DNA from: Rubrivivax sp.
GTDB lineage: Bacteria > Pseudomonadota > Gammaproteobacteria > Burkholderiales > Burkholderiaceae_C
DNA: 64,000 nt
Direction: 5' to 3'
Assembly (NCBI GenBank): GCA_027491255.1
Contig: JAIXWM010000008.1
Span: forward strand, 62,001 to 126,000
Shown here: piece after piece, positions 52,464 through 60,872 of the stretch
How the letters are laid out: every line of letters starts with the position of its first letter
Position numbering within the stretch: position 1 is the first letter of the stretch
Notes under the pieces: generated by a model
What the model was told of the DNA's origin: nothing
Seen by the model: only the letters and a program-made list of their open reading frames with translations
The model's database searches: none
Program-made: the position numbers and the translations under genes

Positions 52464-53243
52464 ATGCCGCCCTCCGCTGAACCGCTCGAAACCACGCTGC
52501 GCCGAGGCCTGCAGGCCCTGGGTCTGGCAGCCACCGAGGCGCAGGTGCAGGGCCTGCTCGCCTACCGGGCCCTGATCGAGCGCTGGAACCGGGTCTACAA
52601 CCTGACGGCGGTGCGCGAGTCGCAGGCCATGGTCGTACAGCACCTGCTGGACAGCCTGGCAGCGCTGCCGCACGTGCATGCGGCGCTGGGCGGCGTTGAT
52701 GCGGGCGCAGGCGAGCCGCAAGGCTTGCCAGGGTTCGCGGCAGGGCCCGGCGTGGCGGTCTCCGCAGCCGCCGACGGCGCACTGCAGATCCTGGACGTCG
52801 GCAGCGGGGCGGGCCTGCCCGGCGTGGTGTGGGCGCTGATGGAGCCACGCTGGCAGGTCTGCTGCGTCGATGCAGTGGCCAAGAAGGCTGGCTTCGTCCG
52901 TCAGGTGGCGGCCGAGCTGGTGCTGCCCAACCTGCGCGCCGAGCACGCGCGGGTCGAGGACCTGCCGATCAGCGCCGGCGGTGGCGGGGAGAGCCGAGCG
53001 CGGCGGGGCTTCGATGTCGTCACCTCGCGCGCCTTCGCCTCGCTCGCGGATTTCACTGCCTTGACGGCGCACCTGCTCGCGCCGCGCGGCGTCTGGGTGG
53101 CGATGAAGGGGCAGGTGCCGCGCGACGAAATCGCCGCGCTGCCGGCCTGCGTGGAGATGTTCCACGTGGAACATCTGCATGTTCCGGGCCTCGACGCCGC
53201 GCGCTGCCTGGTCTGGATGAAACCACGAAGCGAGGAGTCATGA
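52464..53243 (+). CDS. rsmG: 16S rRNA (guanine(527)-N(7))-methyltransferase RsmG
   Basis: A 259-residue SAM-dependent methyltransferase. It has the early segment IERWNRVYNLTAVR, the SAM loop LDVGSGAGLPG and later VTSRAFASLADF. It methylates G527 of 16S rRNA. Typical members are about 207-220 residues; this one carries an extra Gly/Ala-rich insert at about residues 74-104, ahead of the SAM loop. The ATG at 52464 begins the domain. A third parS-type site lies in its 3' end. Its TGA overlaps the start of the lipocalin gene. Confidence 0.95.
   Translation: MPPSAEPLETTLRRGLQALGLAATEAQVQGLLAYRALIERWNRVYNLTAVRESQAMVVQHLLDSLAALPHVHAALGGVDAGAGEPQGLPGFAAGPGVAVSAAADGALQILDVGSGAGLPGVVWALMEPRWQVCCVDAVAKKAGFVRQVAAELVLPNLRAEHARVEDLPISAGGGGESRARRGFDVVTSRAFASLADFTALTAHLLAPRGVWVAMKGQVPRDEIAALPACVEMFHVEHLHVPGLDAARCLVWMKPRSEES
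53158..53173. other. parS-type site 3 (TGTTCCACGTGGAACA)
   Basis: A perfectly palindromic 16-mer with the CACGTG core and GTTCC/GGAAC arms, one change from the consensus in one arm. It lies near the 3' end of rsmG, 1.2 kb after site 2 and 2 kb before parA. Confidence 0.82.
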
Positions 53244-53851
53244 TGCCCCGAAGCCCTGCCTTGTCGCCCCGCGCCGCCGTCGGCGCGCTGTGCCTGCTGG
53301 CGGCGATCGGCCTGTGGACGCCGACCGCCGCCCAGACCCCGCCGGCCACGCCGGCGGCGCTGCAGTCCTTGCCCGCACTCGAGGTGCCGCCCTACATGGG
53401 CACCTGGTACCAGGTGGCCTGGTTCCCCAACCGCTTCCAGCGCCAATGCGTCAGCGACACCTCGGCCACCTACCGCCAGCGCCCCGATGGCGCGGTCGAG
53501 GTGCTGAACCGCTGCCGCACTGCCGACGGTCGCTTCGACGAGGCCCAGGGTCTGGCGCGGCCCACGGGCCGCTTGCAGGGCAGCCGGCTCGAACCGGCGC
53601 AACTCGAGGTGAGCTTCCTGCCGGCCTGGCTGCGCTGGCTGCCGGTGGGCTGGGGCCGCTACTGGGTGATCCAGCTCGCCGACGACGGGCGCTACGCCGT
53701 CATCAGCGAGCCCACGCGCGAGTACCTGTGGGTGCTCGCGCGACAGCCCAGGCTGGAGGCTGCCGACGAGGCCGACATCCGTTCCGCCTTGAAGCAGCAG
53801 GGCTTCGGTGACGCCTCCCGGCTGCAGATGCACCCGCATCGCGCGCCGTGA
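53243..53851 (+). CDS. Lipocalin family protein (Blc-like)
   Basis: A 202-residue exported protein. After a signal peptide ending near PTAAQ, the lipocalin motif GTWYQVAWFPNRFQ (G-x-W form) and the late strand GRYAVISEPTREYLWVL are present. The first cysteine pair (RQCVS, NRCRT) resembles Blc. There is no lipobox cysteine at the cleavage site, so it is probably soluble periplasmic. It binds lipids such as lysophospholipids. The start is ATGATG; GAGGAG (53232-53237) is better spaced for the second ATG at 53243. It overlaps the rsmG stop. Confidence 0.86.
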   Translation: MPRSPALSPRAAVGALCLLAAIGLWTPTAAQTPPATPAALQSLPALEVPPYMGTWYQVAWFPNRFQRQCVSDTSATYRQRPDGAVEVLNRCRTADGRFDEAQGLARPTGRLQGSRLEPAQLEVSFLPAWLRWLPVGWGRYWVIQLADDGRYAVISEPTREYLWVLARQPRLEAADEADIRSALKQQGFGDASRLQMHPHRAP

Positions 53852-53871
53852 GCTGCCCGGGCGGATCCACG

Positions 53872-53889
53872 GTTATATTCACGTATAAC
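53872..53889. promoter_or_regulatory. Palindromic operator GTTATA-TTCACG-TATAAC upstream of the mazE-like gene
   Basis: A perfect 6-bp inverted repeat with a 6-nt spacer, in an AT-rich patch 14 bp before the antitoxin ATG. Each arm can also serve as a -10 element. The placement fits the autoregulatory operator expected for a MazE-type AbrB protein. Confidence 0.65.
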
Positions 53890-53903
53890 TTCAAGGCGGG
53901 ACC

Positions 53904-54161
53904 ATGCACCATTCGAGCCTCAAGAAGGTGGGCGGCTCGGTCATGCTCACCATCCCACGCGCCTTCCTCGATCAGCTGCAGCTGGAGGCTGGGGCGCGCG
54001 TCGAGATGGCTGTCGATGGCGGTCGTCTGGTCGTCGGGCCCGCCAGCCGGCCGCGCTACACCCTGGCCGAACTGCTGGCCGCCTCCGACTATGCAGGCGC
54101 CCCGACCGACGACGACCGGGCCTGGGCCGACGCTCCCCGCGTCGGCCGTGAACTGCTGTGA
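53904..54161 (+). CDS. AbrB/MazE-type antitoxin
   Basis: An 85-residue protein with the AbrB swapped-hairpin DNA-binding domain at the N-terminus (SSLKKVGGSVMLTIPRAFLD, then ARVEMAVDGGRLVVG) and a disordered acidic C-terminal tail that would bind the toxin. It neutralises the MazF/PemK-type product of the next gene and represses its own promoter. The genes overlap by 4 bp, the usual translational coupling of antitoxin to toxin. Confidence 0.9.
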   Translation: MHHSSLKKVGGSVMLTIPRAFLDQLQLEAGARVEMAVDGGRLVVGPASRPRYTLAELLAASDYAGAPTDDDRAWADAPRVGRELL

Positions 54162-54484
54162 AGCGCGGTGACATCTACCTGGTGGACATGGACCCCGCCG
54201 CAGGACGCGAGCAGCAGGGCGGACGACCGGTCCTCATCGTCTCGCCGACCGCATTCAACGAGGTCACGCGCCGGCCCATCGTCTGCCCCGTCACCAGTGG
54301 CGGCGCATTCGTCCGCCGCATCGGCTTTGCGGTCGAGATCACCGGCATCCGCACCACCGGTGTCGTCCGCTGCGACCAGCCGCGCGTGCTGGACCTCGAC
54401 GCCCGCCGCGGTCGCCGCGTCGACAGCCTGCCGCCGGTCCTGATGGACGAGGTGCTGGCCCGGCTTGCGCCGCTGTTCGAGTGA
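54158..54484 (+). CDS. MazF/PemK-type toxin endoribonuclease
   Basis: A 108-residue toxin. It starts with MKRGDIYLVDMDPAAG and continues GREQQGGRPVLIVS, which holds the conserved catalytic arginine region, followed by VCPVTSGG with the catalytic threonine. MazF toxins cleave single-stranded mRNA at short motifs. The cassette is inserted between lipocalin and the LysE exporter in the otherwise conserved rsmG-parA interval. Confidence 0.92.
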   Translation: MKRGDIYLVDMDPAAGREQQGGRPVLIVSPTAFNEVTRRPIVCPVTSGGAFVRRIGFAVEITGIRTTGVVRCDQPRVLDLDARRGRRVDSLPPVLMDEVLARLAPLFE

Positions 54485-54535
54485 AGGGCCTCTACGGGCG
54501 GCGCGGGACCGGCGTGCGGGAAACCTGACCTGGAC

Positions 54536-55147
54536 ATGTTCGGCATCACCGACTACGGCGCCTTCTGCGCTGCCATCCTGCTGTTCCTGGTGCTGCCCGG
54601 CCCAGGCACCTTTGCGCTGCTGACCTCCACCGCCAAGGGCGGGCTGCGCGCCGGCGCGGCGGCCACGGCGGGGGTCATCATCGGCGACCAGGTGCTGCTG
54701 TGGCTGGCGGTGGCCGGCGTGGCCGCGGTGCTCGCGGCCCATCCGGCGTGGTTCCGCGCGATCCAGTTCGCCGGCGCCGCCTACCTCGTCTGGGTGGGCC
54801 TGCGGCTGGTGTTCGCGAAGGAGGGCGCGGCCTCGCCGATCCGCATCGAGCCGCGTCACTACCTGCGCCAGGCGCTGACGATCACGCTGCTCAACCCCAA
54901 GGCCATCGTGTTCTACATGGCCTTCTTCCCGCTGTTCATCCATCCGCTGCGCCACCAGGGCCTGCTGACCTTCGGCGTGATGGCGCTGACGATCGCGGTC
55001 ATCAGCGCGGTCTACGCGCTGGGCCTGTGCGCGCTGGCCGATGCCGTCACGGCCCAGGTGAAGGCGCACCGCCGCCTGGCGCGCTGGCTCGAGCGCCTGG
55101 CCGGCGCCTGCCTGATCGGCTTCGGCCTCAAACTGGGGATCGCCTGA
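54536..55147 (+). CDS. LysE/RhtB-family amino-acid exporter
   Basis: A 203-residue inner-membrane protein with about six hydrophobic segments. The family signature GPGTFALLTSTAKGGLRAG is at the N-terminus, with later LLNPKAIVFYMAFFPLFI. Members export lysine, threonine, homoserine or similar compounds. The stop overlaps the parA start (TGATG). A LysE-type gene next to parA is found in related betaproteobacteria, so this neighbourhood looks conserved. Confidence 0.9.
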   Translation: MFGITDYGAFCAAILLFLVLPGPGTFALLTSTAKGGLRAGAAATAGVIIGDQVLLWLAVAGVAAVLAAHPAWFRAIQFAGAAYLVWVGLRLVFAKEGAASPIRIEPRHYLRQALTITLLNPKAIVFYMAFFPLFIHPLRHQGLLTFGVMALTIAVISAVYALGLCALADAVTAQVKAHRRLARWLERLAGACLIGFGLKLGIA

Positions 55148-55920
55148 TGCGCGTGTTCTGTGTCGCCAACCAGAAGGGCGGGGTCGGCAAGACCACGACC
55201 GCCGTCAACCTTGCCGCCGGTCTGGCGCAGATCGGCCAGCGTGTGCTGCTCATCGACCTGGACCCGCAGGGCAATGCCACCATGGGTTCGGGCATCGACA
55301 AGCGGGCGCTCGATCCGAGCGTCTACGACGTGCTGCTCGAATCGGCCACGGTGGCCGAGGCCCGCCACCGCAGCGTCAAGGGGGGCTACGACGTGCTCGG
55401 CGCCAACCGCGAGCTCGCCGGTGCCGAGGTCGAGCTCGTCGGCCTGGAGCGCCGCAACGAGCGCCTGCGCGGCGCCCTGAAGGCGGCGCAGGCCGACCAC
55501 GACTTCGTGCTCATCGACTGCCCGCCCTCGTTGAGCCTGCTCACTCTCAACGGCCTGTGCAGCGCGCACGGCGTGATCGTGCCGATGCAGTGCGAGTACT
55601 TCGCGCTCGAGGGCCTGAGCGACCTCGTCAACACCATCCGCCAGGTGCACGCCAAGCTCAACCGGGATCTCAAGCTGATCGGCCTGCTGCGCGTGATGTT
55701 CGACCCCCGCATCACGCTGCAGAACCAGGTGAGCGACCAGCTCAAGGCGCACTTCGGCGACAAGGTCTTCCAGACCGTCATCCCGCGCAACGTGCGCCTG
55801 GCCGAGGCGCCCAGCTACGGCCAGGCCGGCGTGGTCTTCGACCCCGCGTCCAAGGGCGCGCTGGCCTACGTCGAGTTCGCGCGCGAGATGGTGGCACGGC
55901 TCGGCCAGCCGGCACCCTGA
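55147..55920 (+). CDS. parA: Chromosome-partitioning ATPase ParA
   Basis: A 257-residue deviant Walker ATPase. The Walker A motif KGGVGKTTTAVNLA is at residues 10-23, the A' motif LLIDLDPQGN follows, and DFVLIDCPPSL is the Walker B region. There is no N-terminal helix-turn-helix, so it is a chromosomal rather than plasmid type Ia form. It moves ParB-parS complexes along the nucleoid. It is coupled to the upstream LysE gene but separated from parB by 1.95 kb containing a GNAT gene and an antisense argC. Confidence 0.95.
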   Translation: MRVFCVANQKGGVGKTTTAVNLAAGLAQIGQRVLLIDLDPQGNATMGSGIDKRALDPSVYDVLLESATVAEARHRSVKGGYDVLGANRELAGAEVELVGLERRNERLRGALKAAQADHDFVLIDCPPSLSLLTLNGLCSAHGVIVPMQCEYFALEGLSDLVNTIRQVHAKLNRDLKLIGLLRVMFDPRITLQNQVSDQLKAHFGDKVFQTVIPRNVRLAEAPSYGQAGVVFDPASKGALAYVEFAREMVARLGQPAP

Positions 55921-55936
55921 GCCCGGGGCGGGCGCG

Positions 55937-56740
55937 ATGGCGCTGGACAACCCGGGCTTCCGCCCCTTCGATGAGGGGCTCCTGCGACGCATCGAGGACG
56001 CGGGCCTGAACGCCAGTGCCCCGGCGCAGCAGCGCTGGGTCGACGGTTGGCTGGTGCGCTTCAACCCCGGCAAGGCCAAGCGGGCGCGCTGCATCCAAGC
56101 GGTGGCGCCGGGTGCGCGGCCGGTGGCCGACAAGCTGGCCGAGTGCCTGGCCCTGTACCGCTGCCATGGGCTGCCGCCGCTGGCCCGCATCACGCCCTAC
56201 AGCGCCCCGGCCGACCTGGATGCGACGCTGGCGGCGCTGGGCTGGCGCCTCGAGGACGAGTCGCTGGTCATGGTGCTGGCCGATCTGCACGGCCCGGTCG
56301 GCACCGCGGCCCGGGCCTGGCGCGGGGCCACACCTCCCGGCCTCACGGAGACGGTGGAGGGCCCGCAGGCCTATGCGCAGGCCGTGGGGATGCTGCGGGG
56401 CTCGCCGCCCGAGGAGATCGCTGCCCACGCCGAACGCCTGCGGACCTCGCCCGTGCCCTACACCGGCGTGGTCTGGCGTGCAGCCGATGGTGCGGTGCAG
56501 GCCTGCGCGCAGGTGGCCGTCGAGGGCGACCTGGCCGGACTGTACGACGTGGCCACCGCCGCCGCGGCGCGCGGCCGGGGCCTGGCCACGGCGCTGTGCT
56601 CGGGCCTGCTCGAGCGCGCGGTCGGGCAGGGCGCACGCTCGGCCTACCTGCAGGTCGACGCCGGCAACACGCCGGCGCTGCAGGTCTACCGCAGGCTCGG
56701 CTTTGCCGAGGCCTACGGCTACCACTACCGGACTTTGTGA
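55937..56740 (+). CDS. GNAT-family N-acetyltransferase
   Basis: A 267-residue protein. The C-terminal GNAT domain shows the acetyl-CoA loop AAARGRGLATALCSGLLERA and the following strand SAYLQVDAGNTPALQVYRRLG. The N-terminal 130 residues resemble the less conserved half of two-domain acetyltransferases. The substrate is not known. It lies 16 bp after parA, probably on the same transcript, and is convergent with argC. Confidence 0.87.
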   Translation: MALDNPGFRPFDEGLLRRIEDAGLNASAPAQQRWVDGWLVRFNPGKAKRARCIQAVAPGARPVADKLAECLALYRCHGLPPLARITPYSAPADLDATLAALGWRLEDESLVMVLADLHGPVGTAARAWRGATPPGLTETVEGPQAYAQAVGMLRGSPPEEIAAHAERLRTSPVPYTGVVWRAADGAVQACAQVAVEGDLAGLYDVATAAAARGRGLATALCSGLLERAVGQGARSAYLQVDAGNTPALQVYRRLGFAEAYGYHYRTL

Positions 56741-56771
56741 GCGTGCGCTTACTTGTGACTTGGCTGGCGTG

Positions 56772-57725
56772 TCAGAGTCCGCGCCCCTCGTCACAGCCCA
56801 GGTGCACGTTCATGCACTGAACCGCGGCCCCGCTGGCACCCTTGCCCAGGTTGTCCAGGCGGGCGATGAGCACCGCCTGGTCGGCCGCGGCGAAGACGAA
56901 GAGATCGACACGGTTCGTGTCATTGCAGGCCTGGACGTCGAAGAAGCCCTCGGCCAACGTGGCCGGGTCCGACAGGGGCATCACGCGCACGAAGGGCTCG
57001 CCGGCATAGTGCGCCTGCAGCGCACGGTGCAGCGCTGCGCCGTCCGTGCCGGGGGCGAGCTGGCTGAAGTGCAGGGGCACCGTCACCGCCAGGCCCTTGT
57101 AGAAGTTGCCGACCACCGGCACGAAGGCCGGGCGGGCCTGCAGGCCCGTGTGGGCGAGCATCTCGGGGATGTGCTTGTGCGCCAGACCCAGCGCGTAGGG
57201 CCGCGGCGAGCCCAGGCGCGGATCGCCGCCAGGCTGGGCAGCGGCCTCGTAGTCGGCGATCATCTTCTTGCCGCCGCCGGAGTAGCCCGTGAGGGACGTG
57301 GCCGACACCGGCAGCGCGCGCGGCACCAGGCCCGCGTCCACCAGCGGTCGCAGCAGCAGGATGAAGGCGCTGGCGTGGCAGCCCGGGTTGGCAAGGCGCT
57401 TGCTGTGGCGGATGGCCTCGCGCTGGCCTGGCGCCAGCTCCGGCAGGCCGAAGACCCAGCCGGGGTCGGTGCGGTGCGCGGTGCTGGCGTCGATGACGCA
57501 GGTGTGCGGGTTGGTCACCAGCGCAGCCGATTCCCGCGCCGCGGCGTCGGGCAGGCACAGGAAGACCACGTCCGCAGCGTTCAGCAGTCGTGCGCGCTCG
57601 GCCACGTCCTTGCGGCGCTCGGGGGCGATGCGCAGCAGTTCGACGTCGCTGCGGCCGGCCAGCACCTCGTGGATGCGCAAACCGGTCGTGCCTTCCTGAC
57701 CGTCGACGAAGACTGAGGCGGGCAT
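56772..57725 (-). CDS. argC: N-acetyl-gamma-glutamyl-phosphate reductase (type 2)
   Basis: A 317-residue enzyme of the shorter ArgC class. It begins [18 protein letters not shown] (Rossmann motif) and has the catalytic cysteine in [14 protein letters not shown], with a late histidine in AHKHIPEML. It reduces N-acetyl-glutamyl phosphate with NADPH for arginine biosynthesis. It is on the minus strand between parA/GNAT and parB, away from other arg genes. Confidence 0.92.
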   Translation of the reverse strand: MPASVFVDGQEGTTGLRIHEVLAGRSDVELLRIAPERRKDVAERARLLNAADVVFLCLPDAAARESAALVTNPHTCVIDASTAHRTDPGWVFGLPELAPGQREAIRHSKRLANPGCHASAFILLLRPLVDAGLVPRALPVSATSLTGYSGGGKKMIADYEAAAQPGGDPRLGSPRPYALGLAHKHIPEMLAHTGLQARPAFVPVVGNFYKGLAVTVPLHFSQLAPGTDGAALHRALQAHYAGEPFVRVMPLSDPATLAEGFFDVQACNDTNRVDLFVFAAADQAVLIARLDNLGKGASGAAVQCMNVHLGCDEGRGL

Positions 57726-57869
57726 GGCAGGGCTCCGGGCAAGGGTGGGAGGAAAACCCGCGAGGATAAACCCAGATCCGGCCCTGGCGGCGGCTCGCGG
57801 TGCGCTCAGCCGTCGGGCCCCGGGACGGGAGGGGCCCGGCCGGCCCGCGCAGGCGCCACAATCGGCCCC

Positions 57870-58781
57870 ATGGTGACGAAGAAACCCAAGGGCCTGGGGT
57901 TGGGCCTGGAGGCGCTGCTGGGCCCGGCAGCGCCGCAGGCTGCCGTGGTCGGTGGCGACGTGCCCGGTGTGCCGTCGCACCTGAAGCTTGAGCGCCTGCA
58001 GGCCGGCAAGTACCAGCCGCGCACGCGCATGGACGAGGGCGCGCTCTACGAGTTGGCCGAGAGCATCAAGTCGCAGGGCGTGATGCAACCCGTGCTGGTG
58101 CGGCCCACCGGTGCGCCGGCCGAAGGGCGCTACGAGATCATCGCCGGCGAACGCCGCGTGCGCGCCGCGCGCCTGGCCGGGCTCGAAGAGGTGCCGGTGC
58201 TGGTGCGCGAGGTGAGCGACCAGGCCGCCGCCGTGATGGCGCTGGTCGAGAACCTGCAGCGCGAGGACCTGAACCCGCTGGAAGAGGCGCAGGGCCTGCA
58301 GCGCCTGATTGCCGAATTCAAGCTCACGCACGAACAAGCGGCGCAGGCGGTGGGGCGCTCGCGCAGCGCGGCGAGCAATCTGTTGCGCCTGCTCAACCTG
58401 GCCGCGCCGGTGCAGCAGATGCTGTTGGCGGGAGATCTGGAGATGGGCCACGCACGCGCGCTGCTGTCGCTGGAGCCGGCGCAGCAGATCCTTCATGCCA
58501 ACGAGGTCGTCGCGCGCAAGCTCAGCGTGCGCGACGCCGAGCGGTTGGCGGTCAAGGCGCTCAACAACGGCCGCCAGGTGCCGCTGCTGCGCGTGCGCCA
58601 GGAGAAGTCGCGCGACCTCTTGCGCCTGGAGGAGAAGCTCGCCGACGCCCTGGCCACGGCGGTGGAGATCCGCGTGCACCGCAAGACGCGCCGTGGCGAG
58701 CAGGGTGAGATCGCGATCGCCTTCGGCTCGCTGGACGAGCTGAACGGCCTGCTCGAGAAGCTGGGCGCACGCGAAGACTGA
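57870..58781 (+). CDS. parB: Chromosome-partitioning protein ParB
   Basis: A 303-residue DNA-binding CTPase. The N-terminal domain has the arginine patch [21 protein letters not shown] and [16 protein letters not shown]. The helix-turn-helix reads [26 protein letters not shown], and a C-terminal dimerisation domain follows. It should load at the parS-type sites at 51749, 51938 and 53158. The ATG at 57870 starts a basic N-terminal tail ([15 protein letters not shown]), which is the usual ParA-contacting peptide. Its promoter must lie in the 144-bp gap divergent from argC. Confidence 0.95.
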   Translation: MVTKKPKGLGLGLEALLGPAAPQAAVVGGDVPGVPSHLKLERLQAGKYQPRTRMDEGALYELAESIKSQGVMQPVLVRPTGAPAEGRYEIIAGERRVRAARLAGLEEVPVLVREVSDQAAAVMALVENLQREDLNPLEEAQGLQRLIAEFKLTHEQAAQAVGRSRSAASNLLRLLNLAAPVQQMLLAGDLEMGHARALLSLEPAQQILHANEVVARKLSVRDAERLAVKALNNGRQVPLLRVRQEKSRDLLRLEEKLADALATAVEIRVHRKTRRGEQGEIAIAFGSLDELNGLLEKLGARED

Positions 58782-58812
58782 TGCGGACCGCTTCGTGCGA
58801 TGCGAAGCCCTG

Positions 58813-58862
58813 CCGTTCGCCCTGAGCGCTTCGAAGGGCATCGACAGGCTCAGCCCGAACGG
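58813..58862. repeat. Dispersed palindromic repeat downstream of parB
   Basis: Left arm CCGTTCGCCCTGAGC (58813-58827) and right arm GCTCAGCCCGAACGG (58848-58862) pair with two mismatches and a 20-nt loop. The right arm recurs at 17599-17613. It may serve as a bidirectional terminator or mRNA-protecting hairpin after parB. Confidence 0.65.
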
Positions 58863-58929
58863 TAAGGATCTTTGAACGGGTGTTCGCTCGAGACCGGACC
58901 GTCGGCCGCGCCCCGACCCTTGAACAAGG

Positions 58930-59814
58930 ATGTCGACCCCAGCCTCTGGGCCCCCTGACCCTGTGATGCCCCCTGCAGAACCCCCGCCCGAAGCCCCCGC
59001 CCCGCCGCTGTTCGGCTTCGACGCCTTCTCACCCCGGGAGGTGGCCGCGCGCATCGAGACCGCGGGCGTGGCCAAGGCACGGCTGCCGCTGCCGGCGATG
59101 GCGCTGCTGGCGCTGCTGGGCGGGGTCTACATCGGCTTCGGCGCGCTGATGTTCCTGCTCGTCATGGCCGACCCCATGCTGCCCTTCGCGGTGGCGCGGC
59201 TGCTGGGCGGGCTGGTGTTCTCGCTCGGGCTGCTGACGGTGGTGGTGGCCGGCGCCGAGCTGTTCACCGGCAACCACCTGCTGGCCATCGCCTGGGCCGA
59301 CGGTCGGCTGCGCACCGGCGAGGTGCTGCGCAACTGGGCCGTGGTCGGCGCCGGCAATGCGTTGGGCGCCGCGGCGCTGGCGCTGGCCGTGGCCTGGGCG
59401 GGCCTGGGCGCCTTCAACGGCGGGCAGCTCGCGCAGCAGGCGCTGAAGCTGGCGCAGGCCAAGGCCGCGCTGCCCTGGGACGTGGCCCTGGTGCGCGGCC
59501 TGCTGTGCAACGTGCTGGTGTGCCTGGCGGTGTGGATGGCGATGGCCGGCCGCAGCGTGGTCGACAAGGCCGTGGCCGTGGTGCCGCCGGTCACCGCCTT
59601 CGTCGCGTTGGGCCTCGAGCACTCGGTGGCCAACTTCTTCTTCTTCCCGCTGGCGGCGTTGCTGGAGCATGGGGCCACTGCGGCCGGCCTGCCTGCGCCT
59701 GGGGTGGGCGCGATCATGGCCAATCTCCTGCCCGTGATAGGGGGCAACCTGGTGGGCGGCAGTGTGCTGGTCGCGGGGGTGTATTGGGTGGTGTATCGAC
59801 GCAATGAGCATTGA
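58930..59814 (+). CDS. Formate/nitrite transporter-family protein
   Basis: A 294-residue inner-membrane channel with six main hydrophobic segments. The family signatures are [19 protein letters not shown] and [22 protein letters not shown] proteins are pentameric channels for formate, nitrite or hydrosulfide. A cytosolic N-terminal tail rich in Pro precedes the first helix. It is transcribed away from the repeat after parB and is convergent with the IclR gene. Confidence 0.9.
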   Translation: MSTPASGPPDPVMPPAEPPPEAPAPPLFGFDAFSPREVAARIETAGVAKARLPLPAMALLALLGGVYIGFGALMFLLVMADPMLPFAVARLLGGLVFSLGLLTVVVAGAELFTGNHLLAIAWADGRLRTGEVLRNWAVVGAGNALGAAALALAVAWAGLGAFNGGQLAQQALKLAQAKAALPWDVALVRGLLCNVLVCLAVWMAMAGRSVVDKAVAVVPPVTAFVALGLEHSVANFFFFPLAALLEHGATAAGLPAPGVGAIMANLLPVIGGNLVGGSVLVAGVYWVVYRRNEH

Positions 59815-59875
59815 GCCGGGCACATCGTCGGCTTTCGGGCGCCCCGTGCCTGAAGATGAGGAGCCGCTGTTGCGA

Positions 59876-60676
59876 TCAGCCCACCACGGTGCCGTCGAAC
59901 CCCAGATGCCGTGAGATGGCGCCAGCCGTGTCGATCACGACTGATGAGAGCTGCAGTTGACGCTCTGGCGTCATGCGCTCAGGCGGACCGGAGACGCTGA
60001 TGGCCGCGAACACGCGGCCGGCGGCATTGCGGATGGGCGCAGCCACGCAGCGCACGAACAGCTGCAGTTCTTCGTTGTCCAAGGCGTAGCCGCGCTTGCG
60101 CACCTTGGCCAAGTCTCGCTCCAGGGCGGCCAGTGAGGTGATCGTGTGCGAGGTGTAGGAGCGCAGCCCCCCCGCCGCGATGCGCGCCACAAGGTCCTTT
60201 GGCAGGTATGCGCCCACTGCCTTGCCCACCCCAGTGCAGTGGATAGGTGCGATCTCCACTCGGCTGGCCAGGCTCTTGCGGGGCTCTTCGAAGTCCTCCC
60301 GCTCGATCACGACAACGCTCTGTCCGTTGAAGACCCCCAGGTGAACGGAGGCGCCGGAGTGCCGCGCCAGCTGGTCGACGAAGGGCTGTGCTTCGCGGTG
60401 CAGGTCCATGTTGGCCAGGGACAGGCTGCCCAGCTCGTACAAGCCGATACCCAGCATGTAGCCACCGCCCCTGACATCCTGCTCGATGAAGCCGATCTCC
60501 TTGAGGGCTCCAAGAATGCGGTGCACCGTCGGTCTGGGCAATCCGGTGCCTGTGGCAATCTGTGCAAGCGTCAGGCGCCTCGATACGCTTGAGAAGCACT
60601 GCAGCACATCCATCATGCGCTGATAGGACTGGATTCGGTTCTTGTCGTCCTTTTCAGCGGGCGCGGTCAGGGCCAT
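59876..60676 (-). CDS. IclR-family transcriptional regulator
   Basis: A 266-residue regulator from the ATG at 60676 (a GTG at 60721 would add 15 residues; neither has a clear ribosome-binding site). The winged helix-turn-helix shows LTLAQIATGTGLPRPTVHRILGAL, and the effector domain has VGKAVGAYLPKD and the late NEELQLFVRCVAAPI. IclR proteins control degradation of aromatic or carboxylic acids. It lies downstream of the Bug gene at 60873 on the same strand. The divergent region at 61860-62068 is the likely target. Confidence 0.92.
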   Translation of the reverse strand: MALTAPAEKDDKNRIQSYQRMMDVLQCFSSVSRRLTLAQIATGTGLPRPTVHRILGALKEIGFIEQDVRGGGYMLGIGLYELGSLSLANMDLHREAQPFVDQLARHSGASVHLGVFNGQSVVVIEREDFEEPRKSLASRVEIAPIHCTGVGKAVGAYLPKDLVARIAAGGLRSYTSHTITSLAALERDLAKVRKRGYALDNEELQLFVRCVAAPIRNAAGRVFAAISVSGPPERMTPERQLQLSSVVIDTAGAISRHLGFDGTVVG

Positions 60677-60872
60677 GGATTTGTTCAGCGAGGGTGTGGT
60701 GGGCTGGGGATGCGCCGTCACGGTGCGCCATGCGGTGCCGGGAGCCCGAACAGACCATCACGATCCGCCTTTTCCGGCAGCGCTTCCCCAGCGATGTGGC
60801 AGTTTACCGACCCCTCGCGCGCCGAGCTTCGGCGTGAGCGTTGCCCATCCTTCCGGGCCACGCGGTGGGCGC

